A stretch of 64,000 nt of DNA. Source: a virus. The stretch covers positions 1-64,000 of IMG/VR virus record IMGVR_UViG_3300036827_000134. The stretch is one strand, 5' to 3'. Positions 33,933 to 40,800 of the stretch are shown here, in pieces. The notes below the pieces were generated by a model. It saw only the letters and a program-made list of their open reading frames with translations. It did not search any database and was not told the origin of the DNA. Position 1 is the first letter of the stretch. Every line of letters starts with the position of its first letter. The translations under genes and the position numbers were made by a program.

Positions 33933-34283
33933 ATGCGAACTGAATATACGATCTTTCGACCGGGCCATGAATCAGGCGAACGTCACGAAATCGACTGGCC
34001 AGAGGAACCGGACTACCGGGAGATCGTCGCGCTGATATCCTCAATACTCGGCGGTGCGGACCTCGAGCACGTCAACGTCCTGTACGAGGCCGCCCGGCAC
34101 GATATGTTCATCGACGAGTTAAGCTCGACTTCCCTGAAGCCTGGGTATCCGCTGCCGCAGAACGATCGCGCGACCGAGATTTACCGGGCGAACTGGCTGG
34201 CGCACCATCGGTGCGCCGATCCGGAGGAACTGCCGGCGATCTACGGGCCGGCTGTTCTGTTCCATCGTATCGTTTGGACGTAG
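33933..34283 (+). CDS. Conserved small phage protein of DUF3846-like type
   Basis: 116 residues. 'YREIVALISSILGGADLEHV NVLY', 'LPQNDRATEIYRANWLAHHR' and 'ELPAIYGPAVLFHRIVW' match a phage family whose hallmark is 'N.RAT.IYR.N...H' followed by 'I.GPAV.F'. Function is not established in the family. Start ATG 33933 lies near a TAACTGGTAA sequence. Confidence 0.7.
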   Translation: MRTEYTIFRPGHESGERHEIDWPEEPDYREIVALISSILGGADLEHVNVLYEAARHDMFIDELSSTSLKPGYPLPQNDRATEIYRANWLAHHRCADPEELPAIYGPAVLFHRIVWT

Positions 34284-34285
34284 AC

Positions 34286-34456
34286 GTGGCCAACGAAACC
34301 GAAATCCTGCACGCGAGATGGCGCATTACAAACATCCGCCACGCGCCGCCCGGTTGGCCGAGGGGATGGGCTTGTGTGCACCCGGCCGAGGCCTGCACGT
34401 GGCAGGAGCGGTGCGAATCGCTGCACGAGTGCAATTACCACCGCTTGATGAAATGA
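34286..34456 (+). CDS. Small Cys/His/Trp-rich protein
   Basis: 56 residues from GTG 34286: 'ILHARWRITNIRHAPPGW', 'GWACVHPAEACTWQERCESL HECNYHRLMK'. Four Cys and several His suggest a metal site. It follows the previous stop by 2 bases. Confidence 0.5.
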   Translation: MANETEILHARWRITNIRHAPPGWPRGWACVHPAEACTWQERCESLHECNYHRLMK

Positions 34457-34475
34457 TCGGCGAACCGCCTTTTTG

Positions 34476-34841
34476 ATGACCCAGCGTCGCACCCTCGAGC
34501 AGCAACGGCTTGATGCCACTGTCTGGGCGGCACAGCTCCGGCGCGGACTGAGCGTTAAGCAACTCGCCGCAGCAGAGGGTATCGAGACCAAGCAGGTCTA
34601 TCGGGACCTGCGGGCTTGCGGTTATTCGTTGTCGGCGCTGCAGGTGGAGAGGGCGCCCGAAGCGGCGATCGAGGAGGAAGCGATGTTCGAAGGATTCCCG
34701 CAAGTGGCCAGCGAACGGCCGGCCTGGATGCATCTGAGCGCGAACGACATAGCTTTCCTGCATCGCGTGCGGGAGGAAATCCGAGCGGCCGATCGCGTGA
34801 TGGCGTATAAATCTCGCGCAAGCGGTCAATTTATGGACTAA
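34476..34841 (+). CDS. HTH-type small protein
   Basis: 121 residues from ATG 34476. 'LRRGLSVKQLAAAEGIETKQ VYRDLRACGY' is a helix-turn-helix pattern. The C-terminus has 'HLSANDIAFLHRVREEIRAA DRV'. It sits in a cluster of DNA-binding proteins and is probably a regulator. Confidence 0.6.
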   Translation: MTQRRTLEQQRLDATVWAAQLRRGLSVKQLAAAEGIETKQVYRDLRACGYSLSALQVERAPEAAIEEEAMFEGFPQVASERPAWMHLSANDIAFLHRVREEIRAADRVMAYKSRASGQFMD

Positions 34842-34878
34842 CGAAAAACCCCAACCGCGGCATGGGAGATGGGCCCCG

Positions 34879-35595
34879 ATGGCAGTCACGCGGGACGGTA
34901 CAACGTCGAAATTACGTCAACCCGACATCATCGAAGCGATTCGAGATGTGCAGCGCACCGCCGGAAACCGAGCGTTTCGACCGGCCGTGATGGAAATGCT
35001 GCTTGCCAGGTTCCAGATGGTTCCGACCAAAGGTCAATTGAGTGGGATGCTATGGCGCGAAGGCCTCTCGGTTGGAAATGACGGTGTGCTGCGCGAAACT
35101 GATGGCGCGGCAGCGCTGGATCTGGCCAGGAAGCGAAGCCGGGAGGAGGTCGACCGCCGGCGCCAGCAACGCGAGCATGCGCGAGCTGCCGCGGTTGCGG
35201 TTTCGGATGCTGCAGCGGTGAAACCGCCGGCGCAACCAAAGCAACCCAGGCCGGCATCCGTGCAACAGAAACCAGTTGTCGTGCAACCGGCCGCCCGGGT
35301 CACCGTGATCTCCCCCGCCGCCGCAGCGGCCCTGGTGCCATCGCTGCCGGATCCGCCGCCAGCGGTCGCTGTGGTGGCGCCTCCGCGGCCGCCACCGACG
35401 CGCCAGGCCAGCTGCGTGTTCCCGCTCGGCGATCCTGGCACCCGAGAGTTCCACTACTGCGACGATGCAACACTCCCGGGTCGGCCGTACTGCCTGGCCC
35501 ATTGCACCACCGCTTATCAGGGCTTCAAACCGGAGCGGAAATACAACGAAGCAACCGCCTCCTATGCTGGGTTGTTTCCCGCACGGCATCTTTAA
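34879..35595 (+). CDS. GcrA-family C-terminal domain protein
   Basis: 238 residues. The C-terminal segment 'CVFPLGDPGTREFHYCDDAT' plus 'LPGRPYCLAHCTTAY' closely follows the conserved end of GcrA ('C.WP.GDP...F.FC.....PYC..H...AY'), which contacts sigma-70 RNA polymerase domain 2 in alphaproteobacteria (known for GcrA). The usual Trp-led N-terminal helix-turn-helix is replaced by about 65 residues ending 'VPTKGQLSGMLWREGLSV'. A basic coil (90-105) and a long Pro/Ala linker (110-175) join the two. It may redirect host transcription at methylated promoters. Confidence 0.75.
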   Translation: MAVTRDGTTSKLRQPDIIEAIRDVQRTAGNRAFRPAVMEMLLARFQMVPTKGQLSGMLWREGLSVGNDGVLRETDGAAALDLARKRSREEVDRRRQQREHARAAAVAVSDAAAVKPPAQPKQPRPASVQQKPVVVQPAARVTVISPAAAAALVPSLPDPPPAVAVVAPPRPPPTRQASCVFPLGDPGTREFHYCDDATLPGRPYCLAHCTTAYQGFKPERKYNEATASYAGLFPARHL

Positions 35596-35900
35596 TCGGG
35601 AAACGCAATGCCCGCGCGTTGCAGCGTGTCCAGCAGGCGAATGATCACCACGGCCCAACCGGGCATAATCTGATCGCCTGAGGCCCAGCGCCGCACCGAT
35701 CGTTCGTTGACGCGGGCAAAGGCCGCAAAGGTACGTTGCGTGTGGCCGAGATCCCGCAATGCAGAGCGGAAGGCCTCGGGCGTTATCGTGACCGGGTGAT
35801 CACCACCAGAATCACCACCGCTATCACTGCGGCCCAGAACGCCAGGCCAAGGCTTACTCCGGTCACGCAACCTTTCAGAAGTCCGGGTTTCATACGCCAC
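35592..35900 (-). CDS. HTH regulator-like protein, overlapping a membrane peptide frame
   Basis: 102 residues from GTG 35900, with AAGGAG 9 bases upstream. The C-terminal part 'EAFRSALRDLGHTQRTFAAF ARVNERSVRRWASGD' is a helix-turn-helix of the phage antirepressor/NadS-like kind. The first 36 residues are low-complexity Gly/Ser/Asp and are encoded where another frame gives a membrane peptide (35783-35893), so the real start may be later (e.g. TTG 35870). Confidence 0.6.
   Translation of the reverse strand: MAYETRTSERLRDRSKPWPGVLGRSDSGGDSGGDHPVTITPEAFRSALRDLGHTQRTFAAFARVNERSVRRWASGDQIMPGWAVVIIRLLDTLQRAGIAFPD
35783..35893 (-). CDS. Small membrane peptide (36 residues)
   Basis: 36 residues beginning 'MKPGLLKGCVTGVSLGLAF', continuing with a strongly hydrophobic 'WAAVIAVVILVVITRSR'. 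It has an amphipathic start, one membrane helix and a positively charged end. It overlaps the HTH gene in a different frame. The AAGGAG site lies 16 bases upstream, further than usual. Confidence 0.4.
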   Translation of the reverse strand: MKPGLLKGCVTGVSLGLAFWAAVIAVVILVVITRSR

Positions 35901-35949
35901 AACTCAATACTCCTTTGGCTTGCTGGCAAGGTCACCACCTTGTCGCCAT

Positions 35950-36045
35950 TTAATGCGGTCGGCCTCGAGCGCGCCTGACCGCGGAACGATCGCCGAACCA
36001 CTCGATGATGCAGATCACGACGGCGGTCAGGATTATCAGGAACAT
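35950..36045 (-). CDS. Small membrane peptide (31 residues)
   Basis: 31 residues: 'MFLIILTAVVICIIEWFGDR' then an Arg-rich end. AAAGGA precedes ATG 36045, and the start lies inside the last codons of the upstream gene. Single N-terminal membrane helix. Function unknown. Confidence 0.5.
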   Translation of the reverse strand: MFLIILTAVVICIIEWFGDRSAVRRARGRPH

Positions 36046-36224
36046 TCGCCGTTATCCTTTCGAGTCAGATCGACCGGGCGGCCAAAGAATGCGCGCTTGC
36101 AGTCGACGCAGTGCATGGCGACCAGATGCTTGCCGAGGTAATAGGTGGCGACCCGATGCCCGGGCCGGCGCCACATGTGCCAGAGGGCCCGGAGGCGGGC
36201 CCTGAGCGGGCCGCCAGCGGTCAT
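36036..36224 (-). CDS. Small basic protein with CxxC
   Basis: 62 residues. 'MHCVDCKRAFFGRPVDLTRK' supplies a CxxC that may bind zinc. ATG 36224 overlaps the upstream stop (ATGA). Confidence 0.55.
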   Translation of the reverse strand: MTAGGPLRARLRALWHMWRRPGHRVATYYLGKHLVAMHCVDCKRAFFGRPVDLTRKDNGECS

Positions 36225-36316
36225 TGGCCAGCTCCGCTGGCGGTCGCAGTCGGCTTGTGGCCGAATCGGGTGACGGCAGCCCGACGCACATCGTCGGGCT
36301 TACGAGGACGTGGCAT
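36221..36316 (-). CDS. Very small basic protein (31 residues)
   Basis: 31 residues, 'MPRPRKPDDVRRAAVTRFGH KPTATASGAGQ'. GGGGAGGG lies upstream of ATG 36316, and the stop overlaps the next start. The coupling on the downstream side supports it as a real gene. Confidence 0.5.
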   Translation of the reverse strand: MPRPRKPDDVRRAAVTRFGHKPTATASGAGQ

Positions 36317-36320
36317 CGGC

Positions 36321-37160
36321 TCAACCCTCCCCTGCCACGTCACGCTCAGCGTCAACGCCGTACTCGGCGCCGTCGATAAGGCCGGCGGATACTTTCCAAT
36401 CAAACAGAGCGTTGGCCAACTCGCGGCGTATCGTAGCGGCCTCGGCGAGGGACGTGACGTGGTAAGCGCTACCACGAAGGCCAAATGATCCAGAGATATG
36501 GCAAAACCGTTCGTGGGCCATGCGAGCCTTGCGCACGATGTTGAACCGCCGATCGCGCTTAATCTGTTCCGCCACGATCTCCGCCACGCCGGCGCCGGGA
36601 AGCGGCCCCTGGTCGACCGGAGCGGGTGCAATCTCGAGTCCGCAATCGGGTAACGCACGCTCAGGCCAGTACCGGGCCGCCGGCATACGCCAGTCACGGC
36701 GCCACTTGATCTTACCGCCCAGCGGTCCTGTCATGCTGCACAGCCGGCCAGGGACGGTCAGGACGACCGTTTCGGTCAATGGGGCATGCGAGTACCAGTT
36801 CTCGCCCAGACAGCTGCGAATCGCGTCCACAGCCGCGCCGTGCAGGCTCCAAAAACGCTCAGCCGTCATCGCTGGCACTTTGGTCACTTTCGGTGCTGGA
36901 GCGGTTGGACTTTTCCGGGTCGGTTTCGGAACCAGCGTCACGACCGGCGCCGGCGCGTCCATCTGATCAGCGCGGGCGGCCAGTGCCACGCAAGAGGCCT
37001 CGAGGCGGTCGACCTGGTCGGGTGCGAGACCTGGCGTAGTCTCGAGGTAGCGTTGCCAGAATGCCGCGCGGGCCCGGAGATCGGCCGAACTCGGATCAGC
37101 GTTACTGAGTTGATCAAGAAGTGTAAGAGCGGCGACAGTCGTTTGAAGTGATGCACTCAT
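36321..37160 (-). CDS. Hypothetical protein, largest of the small-gene operon
   Basis: 279 residues; AAGGA lies 10 bases before ATG 37160. N-terminal helical part (1-70), Pro/Lys-rich linker (75-100), then 'PAMTAERFWSLHGAAVDAIR SCLGENWY' and a C-terminal helical region 'AEIVAEQIKRDRRFNIVRKA RMAHERF'. It looks DNA- or RNA-binding in charge, but no family was recognised. A promoter-like TTAACC...GCTGTAAC pattern lies upstream at 37217-37248. Confidence 0.55.
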   Translation of the reverse strand: MSASLQTTVAALTLLDQLSNADPSSADLRARAAFWQRYLETTPGLAPDQVDRLEASCVALAARADQMDAPAPVVTLVPKPTRKSPTAPAPKVTKVPAMTAERFWSLHGAAVDAIRSCLGENWYSHAPLTETVVLTVPGRLCSMTGPLGGKIKWRRDWRMPAARYWPERALPDCGLEIAPAPVDQGPLPGAGVAEIVAEQIKRDRRFNIVRKARMAHERFCHISGSFGLRGSAYHVTSLAEAATIRRELANALFDWKVSAGLIDGAEYGVDAERDVAGEG

Positions 37161-37270
37161 AACGTGGATTCCTTGTTCTGGGAACGATTGACCGAAATAT
37201 TTGTGAACTATCGTCGGTTACAGCGTGGTTACTTAGTGTCATGGTTAATGGAAATTATGGACACAAAGAA
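37161..37270 (-). promoter_or_regulatory. Promoter-like region
   Basis: On the minus strand TTAACC (37248-37243) is followed after 18 bases by GCTGTAAC (37224-37217), close to the Caulobacter-type -10 GCTANAWC. It precedes the gene at 37160. Confidence 0.4.
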
Positions 37271-37342
37271 TCAGATCTTCGGATGGGCCAATGCGTTAAG
37301 CACGTAAAGCACGGCAACGCCTACGACGAACCAGAGCAGCAT
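37271..37342 (-). CDS. Very small membrane peptide (23 residues)
   Basis: 23 residues, 'MLLWFVVGVAVLYVLNALAH' plus PKI. It starts directly after the TAG of the preceding 40-residue gene (TAG|ATG). It is almost entirely one membrane helix. Confidence 0.4.
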   Translation of the reverse strand: MLLWFVVGVAVLYVLNALAHPKI

Positions 37343-37465
37343 CTACCGCACCACTGGCACGATGACGGTCGGCAAGCCCGACAGCCATGCGGGTTGCGGC
37401 ATCAATCGCAGGTACGGCAGGCACAACGCCAGGCCGAGTACGGCGATGATCAGGTTCTTGCCCAT
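37343..37465 (-). CDS. Small membrane/secreted peptide (40 residues)
   Basis: 40 residues: 'MGKNLIIAVLGLALCLPYLR' is a signal- or anchor-like helix, followed by 'LPTVIVPVVR'. An AAGG stretch lies 8 bases upstream of ATG 37465. Function unknown. Confidence 0.45.
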   Translation of the reverse strand: MGKNLIIAVLGLALCLPYLRLMPQPAWLSGLPTVIVPVVR

Positions 37466-37468
37466 GGC

Positions 37469-37651
37469 TCAGGCCTTTTTTATGGGAGAAGTCAGCGCAC
37501 CTTCTTGTGTGGCCTTTGCCCATTTCTCGACATGAGCTCCGACTTCCTGAGGGGACGCCGCGATATGCGTAAATTCAGGATCGGCATTAGGGCCGCCAGG
37601 ATAAATGATCCATCCGTTGGCAACGCGGCGGACTGAGATAAGGTCGCGCAT
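37469..37651 (-). CDS. Small conserved-looking protein
   Basis: 60 residues: 'RDLISVRRVANGWIIYPGGP', then 'FTHIAASPQEVGAHVEKWAK A'. This beta-beta-helix pattern is frequent in small phage proteins. GGAGATC precedes ATG 37651. Confidence 0.65.
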   Translation of the reverse strand: MRDLISVRRVANGWIIYPGGPNADPEFTHIAASPQEVGAHVEKWAKATQEGALTSPIKKA

Positions 37652-37652
37652 A

Positions 37653-37877
37653 TCAGATCTCCTCAATCAATAGGCCGAGCGCCACCGCATCATGCGCATG
37701 CAGCAAAATACCCTCGGGATGCTCGTAACGAGCACTCAGCCACGACCCGACAGGATACACGTTTGCGTCCAGACGGGTCGCCGGTGCGCCATCAAGATGA
37801 AGCACTGCGACATAGCCGCCCACGCTCCGGTCGATTTTACGGCCGAAGAATTGACCGAATTTGTCAGAATAGGTCAT
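37653..37877 (-). CDS. Small hypothetical protein
   Basis: 74 residues from ATG 37877, behind AAGGAGG and overlapping the previous stop (TAATG). 'GRKIDRSVGGYVAVLHLDGA' and 'HAHDAVALGLLIEEI' indicate a small alpha/beta fold. Unknown function. Confidence 0.6.
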   Translation of the reverse strand: MTYSDKFGQFFGRKIDRSVGGYVAVLHLDGAPATRLDANVYPVGSWLSARYEHPEGILLHAHDAVALGLLIEEI

Positions 37878-38053
37878 TAGCAAGCCTCCTTGGCGGGCAG
37901 CACAATCGGCCGCACAATCGAGACAGGGTAATAACCAGCATCGTGCAGCTCGGGCCCCACGGCTCGCAGGACTGCGTCAATGCTGGCGGCGTATACGACC
38001 CGTTCAATTCTTTGCGAACCGGTCATGCTACACGCAGTTACTTTGTATTCCAT
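37877..38053 (-). CDS. Small hypothetical protein
   Basis: 58 residues from ATG 38053. 'EYKVTACSMTGSQRIERVVY AASIDAVLRAV' is alpha/beta. It shares TAATG with the next gene. Confidence 0.55.
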   Translation of the reverse strand: MEYKVTACSMTGSQRIERVVYAASIDAVLRAVGPELHDAGYYPVSIVRPIVLPAKEAC

Positions 38054-38076
38054 TGCACTGAACTCCCAGAGGTTGA

Positions 38077-38268
38077 TTACCAGCGAGCGAAAGTCGGCAA
38101 ACGATCGTAAATCTGCTGACAGATCGACTCGTAATGAATGGCGGTGTGCACCTCTCCGCGGGCCCGACACCGCATGGCCGTGGCCGGATACGCGTAAACG
38201 GTCGCACCCGTGAACTCGTCACCCGCGATGAACGCGCCTTGCGAGTCGTGGCCGAACTTGATTTGCAT
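38077..38268 (-). CDS. Small hypothetical protein
   Basis: 63 residues from ATG 38268 (AGAGGAG upstream). Starts 'MQIKFGHDSQGAFIAGDEFT', ends with a helix 'YESICQQIYDRLP'. The opening MQIK echoes the neighbouring gene (MQIKVQIK), which may reflect shared ancestry or just a shared leader. Confidence 0.55.
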   Translation of the reverse strand: MQIKFGHDSQGAFIAGDEFTGATVYAYPATAMRCRARGEVHTAIHYESICQQIYDRLPTFARW

Positions 38269-38281
38269 GGTCGTACTCCTC

Positions 38282-38467
38282 TTAACGGTTAATAGTGACA
38301 GTCGGGTGCACCACAACGATCTCGTATCCGAGTGAGCGAATGAGCCGGAGCGTGCGATCCGTCAGAGTTGTGGTTCCCGCGATACACGCAAACCGGCCGG
38401 CATCCGGACAAGCGGGGTAAACTGTGTCCCGCCCGTAGACTGATTTGATCTGGACCTTGATTTGCAT
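38282..38467 (-). CDS. First gene of the small-protein operon
   Basis: 61 residues, 'MQIKVQIKSVYGRDTVYPAC', ending 'SLGYEIVVVHPTVTINR'. GGAGCGG precedes ATG 38467. Its last codons and stop coincide with a perfect TTAACGGTTAA palindrome (38282-38292). Confidence 0.6.
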   Translation of the reverse strand: MQIKVQIKSVYGRDTVYPACPDAGRFACIAGTTTLTDRTLRLIRSLGYEIVVVHPTVTINR

Positions 38468-38542
38468 CTCACCGCTCCATCTATCTATTAACTGTTAAAA
38501 GGTGTAGCGGACTCTCTGTCCATTGGTCAATGGAAATACGAC
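38468..38542. promoter_or_regulatory. Divergent control region with operator-like palindrome
   Basis: TTAACTGTTAA (38488-38498) is a perfect inverted repeat about a central base. On the minus strand TTGACC (38530-38525) is followed after 16 bases by GCTACACC (38508-38501), matching the alphaproteobacterial TTGAC/GCTANAWC promoter pattern except for one position. It would drive the leftward small-gene operon. The plus-strand gene at 38543 shares the region. Confidence 0.5.
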
Positions 38543-38722
38543 ATGCGAGCGACAAATAAATCACGGCCTATAGCTCCCCCTGTTTGTAAGTGGTGTTACG
38601 GCGGCGACACCGCACGCCCGGACGGATATCATTGGATTGTGAAAAGCATCTTTCCGGCAAAGATAGATATCCGGAAGTGTACCGCGATAAAGCAAAGGCC
38701 CGAACCGATATGCCCAAAATGA
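38543..38722 (+). CDS. Small four-cysteine protein (59 residues)
   Basis: 59 residues: 'PVCKWCYGGDTARPDGYHWI' and later 'IRKCTAIKQRPEPICPK'. A CxxC plus two further Cys suggests a zinc ribbon. Start ATG 38543 follows GGAAA. It is transcribed away from the small-gene operon. Confidence 0.55.
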   Translation: MRATNKSRPIAPPVCKWCYGGDTARPDGYHWIVKSIFPAKIDIRKCTAIKQRPEPICPK

Positions 38723-38979
38723 ACTCGAGACCGTCACCGTAAAGCTGCGCTACGCAGATCAGCCTCACCCCGCACTTGAACCTCCCGCCAGCGCATCCTC
38801 AACAATGGAAAACTGGCCGACGTCATTGACTAACCGTTAAACGGTGAGGAAGTACTCCCCCGCGCACGCGCGCGTCGCGACGTCCAGACTCGTACAGCGG
38901 CCCGAGTGCATCAACCCGCAAGCGGCCTCTAATTCGTTCGGGCTTGCCTGTCAATGAGTGCGACGCCATACAACGCGAC
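38723..38979. other. Intergenic stretch before small terminase
   Basis: About 257 bases with no convincing gene. It contains CTAACCGTTAA (38830-38840), another copy of the recurrent palindromic motif, followed by AACGGTGAGGAAG. The terminase frame is open back to a TTG at 38944. Confidence 0.4.
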
Positions 38980-39426
38980 ATGCCGCCAAGACCTAGCCCG
39001 CGACCTGTGGACGAACGTGCACCGCTCAGTGCACGCCAAATGTCGTTCATCGCGCACTATCTGCTCAGCTTCAATGCGACCCAAGCAGCGCTGAAGGCAG
39101 GCTACAGCGCAAAGGGTGCGACGACACAAGGATCGATCCTGCTATCGAACCCGAAGGTAAAGGCCGAGATCACTAAGCGGAAATCGGCTCTGGCGGCTCG
39201 CTCTGAACTGTCGCGCGATTGGCTGCTTCATGAGCTGGCCGAGGAGTTTCAGGCCGCCCGAGAACCGACGGTGCGCAAGAACGACAAGGGTGAAGTCGTG
39301 AGCGTGACGCGAAAACCGCAGGCTGTAGCTCGCATTGGTGAACTGTTGGCGCGAATGAACGGGTGGATCGAGGACAAGCCAGGCAACACCAACCAGACGC
39401 TCGTGAACTTCGTTGTCCAGCGGTAA
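38980..39426 (+). CDS. terS: Terminase small subunit
   Basis: 148 residues from ATG 38980; TTG 38944 is a possible longer start. 'LSARQMSFIAHYLLSFNATQ AALKAGYSAKGATTQGS' and 'LLSNPKVKAEITKRKSALAA R' match the helix-turn-helix DNA-binding domain of the Terminase_2 family, which recognises the packaging site. A helical middle and C-terminal 'KPQAVARIGELLARMNGWIE D' would form the ring. The large subunit is about 10 kb away (49406-50890), an unusual separation. Confidence 0.85.
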   Translation: MPPRPSPRPVDERAPLSARQMSFIAHYLLSFNATQAALKAGYSAKGATTQGSILLSNPKVKAEITKRKSALAARSELSRDWLLHELAEEFQAAREPTVRKNDKGEVVSVTRKPQAVARIGELLARMNGWIEDKPGNTNQTLVNFVVQR

Positions 39427-39751
39427 GCCACTGACATTGCTGTATTGTCTGGTCGGCCACCTGATCAAACGGTCGTATGGAGATACATCCGAGGTTTGTA
39501 AAGGCAGCTAACACGCGGGTTTCATTGGGATTTCCGCCGGGTCGGTAGCGCCGGCCAGCGGTCGACGTCCCGCACACCACCCAGATCGCGGCCGGCCGGA
39601 CCCACCCCACCCCCAAGTCAAAGGACTCTGATTGTGGGGATGGTCCCCCTCTCCTCCGAGCGCGAAGCCAAAAATCACCAGTTATAAGAAATAACACGCG
39701 TTAGATACCTGGAAACGTTGCTGAATTTTTGAAAAATGTCAGAATGCTTCG
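39427..39751. other. Gene-free stretch after terS; possible packaging region
   Basis: 325 bases without a credible gene. GGGGA (39636-39640) pairs with TCCCC (39644-39648), followed by a C/T-rich run, perhaps a weak terminator. The last 100 bases are AT-rich, unlike the rest, and include GTTAT/ATAAC and probably the promoter of the next gene. Packaging sites often lie near terS, but no specific cos or pac motif was recognised. Confidence 0.4.
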
Positions 39752-40543
39752 ATGTTGATATGCATTGATCCGGCATGGGATAGACTGCCGCGGTCTGGTG
39801 GTGAAGCGCGTCGTTTGGGCGAGCGGTATTATTTTTCTGGTCGAGTGTGTCCGTTTGGTCACACCTGTCCACGACTCGCGAAAAAACTCAGTTGTCTGAT
39901 TTGTCATCGCGAGGCATCGCGCAGGTTTTGGCGAGCGAGGTGTGGCAGCGAGGGTCGTTTGTCCGCGCCAAAGCGGCAATGGCGGCTTGAAGAGTTCATG
40001 CCAGTAGAACCGGTCATCCGGCTGGTTCCTGTTCCTCGGCCCGCGCGCCTGCCGAAGCACGTTCGGCCGGATGACCTGGCGTCTGACGATGCATTGATGA
40101 TTTTACCGGCATCGGCGGCTGCGGCTTCGGGGATGGGTATCGGGCGTTTCTACACTGGAGTGCCATGTCCGAAAGGCCACGTAGAGGCGCGGTATGTGAG
40201 GCAGGCCCGTTGCGTCGAGTGTGTTCGGATCAAGAAGCGACATTGCCCATCGAAGATGCGGCGTCGGGAGCGGTCGAAGGCGTCTGGAGGTAACGCCCGC
40301 ATTCGATGGGTTCGAGAATTATTGGAGCGTCAGGGCGGCAGGTGCGCCGCCTGCAGGAATGAGTTTGGGGTGGTTGGTTTCCACCGGGACCACATCATGC
40401 CGTTGGCGCGGGGCGGTTCGACCACCAGATCCAACATCCAGTTACTTTGTCCTGGTTGCAATCTCACGAAGGGAGCGCAGCACCCTGATGATTTCACACG
40501 CACATACTTTCGCTCTTGCGTTTCCCTCGCCGATGGTTATTGA
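39752..40543 (+). CDS. HNH endonuclease with duplicated zinc ribbons
   Basis: 263 residues. A first ribbon 'YYFSGRVCPFGHTCPRLAKK LSCLICH' (about 26-52) and a second 'FYTGVPCPKGHVEARYVRQA RCVECVRIK' (about 132-162) are related. The HNH core follows: 'RCAACRNEFGVVGFHRDHIM PLARGG' and 'NIQLLCPGCNLTKG'. Its final codons (about 40510-40543) resemble the end of the 49-residue gene at 41511-41660 and the DNA after it, as if the element replaced part of a duplicated neighbour. Confidence 0.88.
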   Translation: MLICIDPAWDRLPRSGGEARRLGERYYFSGRVCPFGHTCPRLAKKLSCLICHREASRRFWRARCGSEGRLSAPKRQWRLEEFMPVEPVIRLVPVPRPARLPKHVRPDDLASDDALMILPASAAAASGMGIGRFYTGVPCPKGHVEARYVRQARCVECVRIKKRHCPSKMRRRERSKASGGNARIRWVRELLERQGGRCAACRNEFGVVGFHRDHIMPLARGGSTTRSNIQLLCPGCNLTKGAQHPDDFTRTYFRSCVSLADGY

Positions 40544-40575
40544 ATGTGGTGAATGGAAACGAGGACTTAACTGTT

Positions 40576-40800
40576 ATGGATAGCGCGCGCCTGAAAGCGC
40601 TGCACGCCGTTTTACGAGCTTCGTATGATGCTCTCATTCGGATCAGGGAGGCTGGGTTGCCGGACGGCGTTGGGACCGATACGGCGTTTGCGATCGGCGA
40701 GGCGACGGGTGTGTTGTCCAAGGCCAAGGGATTGCTGGGCCGCGACATCGACGATGTGAGGCGTTCGTCATCAGGAGCATCCCAAGATGGTCAACGTTAA
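40576..40800 (+). CDS. Small helical protein, paralogue A
   Basis: 74 residues from ATG 40576, which overlaps TTAACTGTTAT (40567-40577). The stretch 'GTDTAFAIGEATGVLSKAKG LLGRDIDDV' is closely similar to 'ADTDTAIVEAVGILSRARAL MGWDIDDL' in the gene at 41660, so the two are paralogues. Function unknown. Confidence 0.65.
   Translation: MDSARLKALHAVLRASYDALIRIREAGLPDGVGTDTAFAIGEATGVLSKAKGLLGRDIDDVRRSSSGASQDGQR

Noticed and set aside
38568-38768. 66-codon minus-strand ORF
   Set aside because: It is antisense to the better-supported 59-residue Cys-rich gene and lacks a ribosome site.
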